Made by a program: the position numbers and the translations under genes. DNA of 42,256 nucleotides from an uncultured Flavobacteriaceae bacterium (GTDB lineage Bacteria; Bacteroidota; Bacteroidia; Flavobacteriales; Flavobacteriaceae), in the NCBI GenBank assembly GCA_913062575.1, contig CAJXVT010000023.1:1-42256 (forward strand). The letters are read 5' to 3'. Each line of letters begins with the position of its first letter. Positions within the stretch are counted from its first letter, which is position 1. Under the pieces are notes generated by a model, which saw only the letters and a list, made by a program, of their open reading frames with translations, did no database searches and was not told the origin of the DNA. This document shows positions 41,720-42,256 of this stretch, piece by piece.

Positions 41720-42256
41720 TCATAAGTTGATTTCTTCTCCTACTTTTAAGTCAAATTTCTTTCTAAACCAAAACACAATTCCGTATAAAATTGGTGTGTC
41801 TAACGCCGCAATAACTATTTTAAAAAGGAATCCACTTATTAATAACCCTGTGAAGATTTCCCAAGGCAAAATATTAAAAGAACATAATAAAAATAATACC
41901 GTAAAAGTGTCTATAAATTGAGATGAAAATGTAGAGAAATTGTTACGCAACCATAAATGTTTTCCGTTTGTTTTCTTTTTCCAAAAATGGAAAATACGGA
42001 TATCAATAAACTGTGCAGATAAATACGCTAACATCGATGCCAAAACAGCCAGAGGAGATAATCCAAAAACCTGAGAGAATATTTTATTATCTATTGGAGA
42101 ACTTGCAATTGCTGGAGCTAGATCAGAAACTAAAATAATCAACATGGAAAAGAAAGAAGCAAATATACCAGCAATGACTACTTGGTTGGCTTTTTTCTTT
42201 CCGTAGATTTCTGATAATATATCTGTAATCAAAAATGTAATTGGGTAAGGTAAAAT
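41720..42256 (-). CDS. yhhQ: Queuosine precursor transporter (VUT/YhhQ family), 5' end missing
   Basis: The frame is open to the right edge of the window: bases 42230-42256 read I-L-P-Y-P-I-T-F-L before ITDILSEIYGKKKANQVV, which is exactly the conserved family block, so the TTG at 42232 is not the start and the gene begins outside. About 179 residues are visible, with roughly five membrane helices and the loop FIDIRIFHFWKKKTNGKHLWLRN near the middle of the protein. It imports queuine or a preQ precursor for tRNA modification in the inner membrane, a partner to QueA in the same pathway. It is on the same strand as the arsenosugar run but 69 bases away from it. Confidence 0.93.
   Translation of the reverse strand: MLPYPITFLITDILSEIYGKKKANQVVIAGIFASFFSMLIILVSDLAPAIASSPIDNKIFSQVFGLSPLAVLASMLAYLSAQFIDIRIFHFWKKKTNGKHLWLRNNFSTFSSQFIDTFTVLFLLCSFNILPWEIFTGLLISGFLFKIVIAALDTPILYGIVFWFRKKFDLKVGEEINL

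Noticed and set aside
42230..42232. Start of the queuosine-precursor transporter at TTG 42232
   Set aside because: The frame runs on to the window edge and encodes the conserved ILPYPITFLITD block, so the gene is truncated by the window.

Overview
This is an AT-rich, gene-dense stretch of chromosome from a member of the Bacteroidota, almost certainly a marine Flavobacteriaceae of the Polaribacter/Tenacibaculum type. The evidence is the families present (DUF3127, DUF2797, GH3-like, DUF4139, DUF547, flavobacterial arsenosugar genes), -7 boxes of the Bacteroidota form TAnnTTTG, little sign of Shine-Dalgarno sequences, and short palindromes that translate as PFDSAQGD. I see no rRNA, tRNA, transposase, phage or CRISPR array.

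Layout. 1-9518: a partial DUF3127 gene, a lipoprotein sulfatase, aat, a minus-strand run DUF2200 / CE2-like esterase / MFS transporter, a small unknown helical gene, a TetR-GNAT-rsgA operon with a TetR-type operator, and a plus-strand run MazG-like / small membrane protein / PAP2 phosphatase. 9533-17290: a large secreted BNR-repeat (sortilin-like) protein, then aroA, queA, rlmN and a polyprenyl diphosphate synthase. 17287-24663: a DUF4139 protein carrying an inserted SusC-like segment, an intergenic region of about 350 bases with repeats and a predicted RNA switch-like structure, an ABC exporter pair, a GH3-like enzyme, and a DUF2797-nitrilase pair. 24660-32717: a LacI regulator, then a tightly coupled minus-strand operon of FAD oxidoreductase, membrane polyferredoxin, MORN-type protein, Dpm-like GT2, cellulose-synthase-like GT2 and GT-C mannosyltransferase-like protein. 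32883-36181: a putative outer-membrane protein, a GH113-like mannanase homologue and a one-POTRA mini-BamA protein. 36280-42256: an arsenosugar cluster (ArsM, purine nucleoside phosphorylase, TIGR04282-type glycosyltransferase, rhodanese, ArsS, CMD/AhpD-like protein, DUF547) and a truncated queuosine-precursor transporter at the window edge.

How genes work together. The arsenosugar genes form a plausible pathway: ArsM methylates arsenite, ArsS adds the 5'-deoxyadenosyl group, the phosphorylase removes adenine, and the glycosyltransferase adds the aglycone. The glycosyltransferase operon looks like lipid-linked sugar synthesis and use, and its coupling to a two-gene redox module is unexplained.

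The candidates I would put forward as undescribed are: (1) the plus-strand RNA structure at 19224-19496, a 23-bp helix kept by four G-U wobbles, with repeat copies that could pair in mutually exclusive ways ahead of an ABC transporter; (2) the redox-plus-glycosyltransferase operon at 25735-32717; and (3) the DUF4139/SusC-segment chimera. Palindromic repeats scattered through the arsenosugar cluster, one in frame inside the rhodanese gene, are also worth attention.
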